Source: Asparagopsis taxiformis (Eukaryota; Rhodophyta; Florideophyceae; Bonnemaisoniales; Bonnemaisoniaceae). Taken from it: DNA of 64,000 bases. Location: positions 230,923 through 294,922 of the forward strand of contig JALQPE010001823.1 of NCBI GenBank assembly GCA_030407315.1. Direction: 5' to 3'. Both the position numbers and the translations under genes were made by a program. This document shows, piece after piece, positions 61,298 through 64,000 of this stretch (position 1 is the stretch's first letter; each line of letters begins with the position of its first letter). The notes below the pieces were generated by a model. That model saw only the letters and a list, made by a program, of their open reading frames with translations. It was not told the DNA's origin and did no database searches.

Positions 61298-64000
61298 ATG
61301 GCTCAACAATCCCCCAACGCTTTCGACCGCCAGGTGCGCTCTGCCAGCCGCCGTGACAACGATTCTCCCACTCCTTCTCCTCTCCTCTCCCTCTCCCTCT
61401 CCTTCTCCTTCTCTGGCCCCCCCTGTCCCCATGGACGTTTGCGAAGCTGCTGCAGCGCTGACCCAGCTCAGCCCAGCACCTAAGCCCGTCCCCTCCCCCC
61501 CTTCCGCTTCCGATCCCGCGGTTGTCCCGACAATCGACGCTGGCGTTCCCGCAACTCCGCTTCCGGCTCAATCTGCCGAAGCGGCGCCAGCCGTCGAGGG
61601 ATCTGGTGCTCCTCTGCCCAGCTCGCCTGCTCCGGACATGATCATCGCGTCCGGCAGCGACTTGGCAGAGGATGCGGAGAAGGTCGATGATCACAACGCT
61701 CGTGACATCGTACCGAACAAGCCTCTCCGCAGCACCAGGCTGGCCTACCCTGGCACAGTGCCCATCCCGGTGGATGTGGACTACGACATAAGTCCGGAGA
61801 GCTGCCGAAACATTCCAGTCTTCATTTCCCCCCTGGATGTTTCTCTCCTCCGGCAGTCGTGTCCAGGGTGGTCAGGCCGCATCGCGTTGATGAGTTGAAG
61901 AAAACGTTTCTCACTCAGGGATTTTCCGTGATTGCTTCACGCGTGTCCGTCTGCGAGGTGATTGATTCCAATGCAAAAGTACGACTGCAATATGTCGATG
62001 GATCTCACCGAGTGACCGCGTTGAAGGCCATTCTCGAGTCGGCTGGACCTGCTCCTGCGAAGGACAGTCCAGAGTGGGAGGAGTTTGTCAAGTCTGACAT
62101 TTACCGTCGCTTTGGAACTATTCCAGTCGACTTTCTCCTCCCACCGACGCGGCTTGGCCGGGATGTCTTCTGCTCCGAAGAAGTACTCCCGCTTTCACGG
62201 CTGATGAACTTCCACACCCACAATGTCAGCGAGGTAACAGTTGCTGACAATGTGTGCTCTGTGATGGAGTTCATCAATATCCACCGCCTGGGAAAGAAGA
62301 AGATCGAGCCGACCGTTCAATACATAAAAGAACGGAAAGCGCTGAGCTGGATTCGTCCGAGACAGCTCATGCGCTACGTCTCGATCGCGCGAGGGTTCAA
62401 GACCATTGAAAGCCCTGCTTTCAAGTACTGGTCGAGCATCCCGAACAGGCCGGAGTTCGTGCAGTTCTCTTCGACAGAGGATCTGGCTGGGTGTACGGTG
62501 AACTTGTTGTTCAATGGGTCGTTCAGGAGTGCTCCGGATGTACAGAAGTGTTTCATCCTGGAGATGACGGCGCGCTACACTTGTAGCCGTCGGTCGGCCG
62601 GGCTGAAACCGTACTCGGTTGGTACCATTGGGCAGGAATGGATTGCTGGTTTGTTGGAAATCTTCGGGTACGTGAAGGAGGTGGCCGAGTACTGGAACGT
62701 GTCGGATGTGTTGAGGATGCTGGATGGGTCAATTCCCAGCGTGGGTGACCCGAGCAAGAGCTTCGACATTCGCTCGCGCGTTGTCGAAGTTCTTGCTCAG
62801 ATGGTCCCCAAGAAGGGTGCTGGGCAGACTTCCGTCCCAAGAAGGCCCCCCCGATGTTACAGTTACGAAAATATTTTTCCCCGTAAGAAGTCTGTCTTCG
62901 GGAAGGACGCCAGGAAAATGCTCCTGCGCGTCACTGGGTACCGCGACATGCAAATGCGGAAACGCTTTCACGCGATGTACCCAGACATCCCACATGCTGC
63001 GCTCCCAGCCACATGTGGTGATGATGCCCCCATCCCTTCCTCTTCCAATTCCTTGCCCATCCCTTCATCCTCCATTCCTTTGCCCCCACCACCTCAACTG
63101 GAATCTTCCAGCAATTCCGAGGTTGCCCCTGTTCCTCTGTCTCTACCCCTGCCGTGTCTGCATCCTCCCCTGCGGTGACCCCGGTCAAGCCGACTGCGCG
63201 TGGTCCCCAGGATGGCAGCGAACGCTCTGGTCCAGTTTCCCACGCCGGGACTGGTACCCCCCAACCGTCCTGTCCAAGCCGCGCAGGAGCAGGTCTCACC
63301 GGCTTCCGCAGCCTGAGCCTGCGACTCCGGCTGCCGAGCAGCACCCTGCTGCTCCGGCCCCCGCTGTCGAAGCTTCCCGTTCTGCATCTGCTAGCAGTTC
63401 GGGAAGCTCCAGCGATGACAGCTTCGTCCCTTCACCATCCGGTGGGGTTGGACAGAAGACGGTTGCGAGGATTTCGACGGAGGGCCCTACTCCCGAGAAT
63501 GTGTCGAGGGCAGCAGTGCGAAGGGCGGTGCAGATCCTGACGAAGATGTCATTGAAGTCAGTGATTCTGCACCGCCCGGAGTGGAAACTTCTGGGAGGAA
63601 AGTGATGCCCAGAAGGAGTACCCGCCTGCAAGCGAGTCGTTCCGGTCGTGGTGGAACGGCGGGTGGTGCTGTGGAGGTCGTCGAGCTGGAGAGCGCCCCC
63701 GAGGATGCGGGTGAAAACTCCATCCTCGGGAAGCGTAACTTGGAAGCCGCTTCTGCGACGCCCCGCCTTCTACCAAAAAGAGAAGGCTCGGTGAGACTTC
63801 ATCAAAGTCGTCGTCAAGAAATCCAAGTCGGCTTCCCGAGGTCGCTCTCGGGAGCCGGTTCTCCAGTTCGACGACGCCCGGAGAATCCCATTCCGACAGC
63901 ATCGTCGATGAGTAATGTGGCCGCCGTTCTCTCCCCAGCGCAATTGCGTCTGGCAGCCGGTGAAGTATATATGGAAGTAACGACGGTGGAGACGGTTCGG
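61298..64000 (+). pseudogene. Second ParB-like fusion-gene paralog, frame-disrupted, open at window end
   Basis: The likely start is ATG 61298 (MAQQSPNAFDRQ). A shift to another frame follows before or within a pyrimidine-rich tract (61377-61430), possibly a 133-bp intron (GTGCGC at 61334 to CAG at 61466). A second shift near 61817-61856 coincides with about 35 extra bases; removing them would restore collinearity with the first paralog. From 61859 to 63178 one clean frame carries VVRPHRVDEL, YVDGSHRVTAL, ADNVCSVMEF, YWSSIP and LEMTARY, matching the 56453 gene. After 63178 coding-looking Ser/Ala/Pro-rich and KKRR segments jump between frames to the window end. The dioxygenase-like part, if present, lies beyond 64000. 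It could be a decayed copy or a spliced gene; I favour decay. Confidence 0.55.

Larger units (their letters stand above)
48505..64000 (+). mobile_element. Very large CACTA (EnSpm-like) transposon, left end and body; right end outside window
   Basis: The left terminus CACTACGGTGTTG interrupts chromovirus copy 2 at a precise base. It is followed by a repeat-rich subterminal zone (GACAGT/ACTGTC motifs and a 30-35 bp minisatellite) as in plant CACTA elements. Inside are a TNP2-like transposase, a ParB-like/dioxygenase fusion gene, a second damaged fusion paralog, and two intergenic clusters of long palindromes. All genes point the same way. That all of 48505-64000 belongs to one element is inference; no right terminal repeat is visible within the window. 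Confidence 0.6.

Noticed and set aside
61792..61856. A 65-bp intron joining the first two frames of the second fusion-gene paralog
   Set aside because: It restores the frame but removes the ISPESCRNIP segment that aligns with VDPRKVKFPT of the intact paralog, and the donor (GTCCGG) is poor.

Overview
The window looks like nuclear DNA of a multicellular red alga. A florideophyte similar to Chondrus is my best guess. The reasons are intron-poor genes with short introns (71-89 bp where I could resolve them), plastid proteins with simple transit peptides rather than bipartite ones, Golgi-type sulfotransferases of the kind expected where sulfated galactans are made, and a heavy load of LTR and DNA transposons. 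The species is inferred; no marker gene proves it.

Gene-bearing left part (1-23 kb). Two paralogous type II membrane sulfotransferases lie in the same direction at 2.3-3.5 kb and 11.3-12.5 kb. They are separated by a decayed LTR-retroelement fragment (about 4.7-7.4 kb) and a PiggyBac-type transposon with recognisable terminal inverted repeats (8187-11000). Next come six housekeeping or plastid genes in alternating orientation: PEX12 (three exons, minus), a HCF106/TatB-like thylakoid translocase subunit (plus), the 18S rRNA methyltransferase BUD23 (minus), plastid phosphoglycerate dehydrogenase (plus), an ABC1/UbiB-type kinase (minus) and a small three-exon plastid protein (plus).

Repeat-bearing right part (23-64 kb). 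An internally deleted pogo-like transposase remnant (23.2-24.9 kb) is followed by a head-to-tail array of a Ty3/gypsy chromovirus on the minus strand. The array has a leader remnant (25.0-26.1 kb), one complete element with two LTRs (26124-37750) and a second copy (37549-48504). Each full copy has gag, a pol with a C-terminal chromodomain, and a long extra ORF on the opposite strand between pol and the 3' LTR. The second copy stops exactly where the sequence CACTACGG begins at 48505.

From 48505 to the window end runs what I interpret as one very large CACTA (EnSpm-like) transposon, more than 15.5 kb and open at the right. It has a CACTA terminus, a GACAGT-rich subterminal zone with about 19 tandem 30-35 bp units, a 1267-residue TNP2-like transposase, and a 1090-residue protein joining a ParB/sulfiredoxin-like DGSHR domain to a C-terminal double-stranded beta-helix 2-oxoglutarate/Fe(II) dioxygenase-like domain. 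A second, frame-disrupted paralog of that protein follows. Between these genes sit eleven copies of a 39-bp near-perfect palindrome (TTACAGCAAAGTCATCG arms), alternating with a second palindrome centred on TTTACCCGGTAAA. The fusion protein together with these palindrome arrays is the strongest candidate here for an undescribed system: a transposon carrying its own DNA-binding or DNA-modifying module.
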